NCBI GenBank assembly: GCA_947476645.1 | Contig: CANJRM010000020.1 | Coordinates: 1 to 43,251 of the forward strand | Reading direction: 5' to 3' | Length of the DNA: 43,251 nt | Source of the DNA: Bacteroidota bacterium | Lineage (GTDB): Bacteria; Bacteroidota; Bacteroidia; Chitinophagales; LD1 | Part shown: piece after piece, positions 42,850 through 43,251 of the stretch | How positions within the stretch are numbered: the stretch's first letter is position 1 | How the letters are laid out: every line of letters begins with the position of its first letter | Notes under the pieces: generated by a model | What the model saw: the letters and a program-made list of their open reading frames with translations, nothing else | The model's database searches: none | Told to the model about the DNA's origin: nothing | Position numbers and translations under genes: made by a program

Positions 42850-43137
42850 TTACTTTGCGAACAAAGTTTCTTTTTCAGTTTTTATCTGCTGATAGAACTG
42901 CATGCTTTCGCTCGAAAGGTTTTCTAATTCCAAATCAGAAATGTTTACGAGTATTTCCATCATGGAATTTATTTTTGCTTCGGGCTCGTGAAAGCGGTTA
43001 ATAACCACCACTCTTCTTTTTTCGAGCACGCAGTAACCGTTTTGAAAGTTGCCTTTTTCATAGCGCACGCTATAGCCGCCTTCTTTAAAAATGTCTTCCA
43101 TTTTTTTGAGCTGCGCAATATTATATTTGAATGCCAT
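42850..43137 (-). CDS. Small conserved hypothetical protein
   Basis: A 95-residue soluble protein with no signal peptide or membrane segment and no named family that I recognise. The pattern is an N-terminal helix (IAQLKKMEDIFKEGGY), a beta-hairpin (SVRYEKGNFQNGYCVLEKRRVVVINRF, about residues 23-49) with one Cys, and a C-terminal helical half (MMEILVNISDLELENLSSES). It reads as a compact alpha-beta fold. It precedes the PhnP-like gene by 36 bases on the same strand, so the pair is probably cotranscribed. The N-terminus is clear (ATG at 43137). Confidence 0.8.
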   Translation of the reverse strand: MAFKYNIAQLKKMEDIFKEGGYSVRYEKGNFQNGYCVLEKRRVVVINRFHEPEAKINSMMEILVNISDLELENLSSESMQFYQQIKTEKETLFAK

Positions 43138-43217
43138 CGTAAATTTTTATTGTTAATCTTTCTGTTACACTACTTTCATAAAACTAAAACGAAAATATTC
43201 GCCCGAAATTTCGAAGC

Positions 43218-43251
43218 ATGAAGAAGAAACTAACACTGTGGATATTATTAC
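43218..43251 (+). CDS. 5' end of a gene leaving the window, probably exported or membrane protein
   Basis: An ATG at 43218 opens 11 codons (MKKKLTLWILL) before the window ends. The Lys-rich start followed by hydrophobic residues resembles a signal peptide or first membrane segment. It is divergent from the small conserved gene with an 80-base spacer. Nothing more can be said. Confidence 0.5.
   Translation, partial: MKKKLTLWILL

Overview
The window is a chromosomal segment of a Bacteroidota bacterium. The evidence is several secreted proteins ending in type A or type B (gliding-motility-associated) C-terminal sorting domains of the type IX secretion system (T9SS), a TonB-dependent receptor with an N-terminal carboxypeptidase-like regulatory domain, many lipoproteins, a FISUMP-domain protein, a DUF3857/transglutaminase protein and a WbqC-like protein. 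Start codons generally lack a clear Shine-Dalgarno sequence. I cannot name the species. No rRNA, tRNA, CRISPR array, prophage or transposase gene was seen.

Layout. 1-4.7 kb: a lipoprotein with its own terminator, then ribH overlapping a metallo-beta-lactamase-fold hydrolase, then a Fur-family regulator overlapping a STAS protein, then purA. 4.7-6.1 kb: an orphan helical/carboxypeptidase-regulatory protein in repeat-rich spacers. 6.1-10.6 kb (minus strand): a MurG-like glycosyltransferase, an LpxH-like metallophosphatase, a PhoX-family lipoprotein and an unrecognised protein. 10.9-21.9 kb (plus strand): a cell-surface locus with three paralogous T9SS-exported proteins that share an unnamed N-terminal domain, interleaved with a TonB-dependent receptor, a FISUMP lipoprotein and a beta-helix protein ending in an EF-hand-like motif. 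21.9-22.5 kb: a gene-free spacer holding a degenerate 21-bp-period array between two terminators. 22.5-26.6 kb (minus): a 1359-residue surface protein with a beta-helix start, a very glycine-rich region, PKD-like domains and a type B sorting domain. 26.7-43.2 kb: mostly household genes, namely a peptide-type solute-binding lipoprotein, WbqC-like, DUF3857/transglutaminase, dipeptide epimerase, sucC, a LolD-like ATPase, hutI, aroC, a VF530-type protein, an OmpA-tail-like lipoprotein, two amino-acid permeases, a PhnP-like hydrolase and a small conserved protein. A final gene runs off the right edge.

The most unusual content is of two kinds. First, the 11-kb surface locus with its triplicated N-terminal domain looks like a coordinated surface module. 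It lies next to a PhoX-like enzyme, so a link to nutrient (possibly phosphate) scavenging is conceivable but unproven. Second, the spacers carry short degenerate tandem arrays with periods of 7, 8 and 21 bp that often end within a few bases of start or stop codons. One 7-bp array lies inside the PhnP-like coding region. They recall the heptanucleotide STRR repeats of cyanobacteria. Because 21 is three times 7, the arrays may share an origin.
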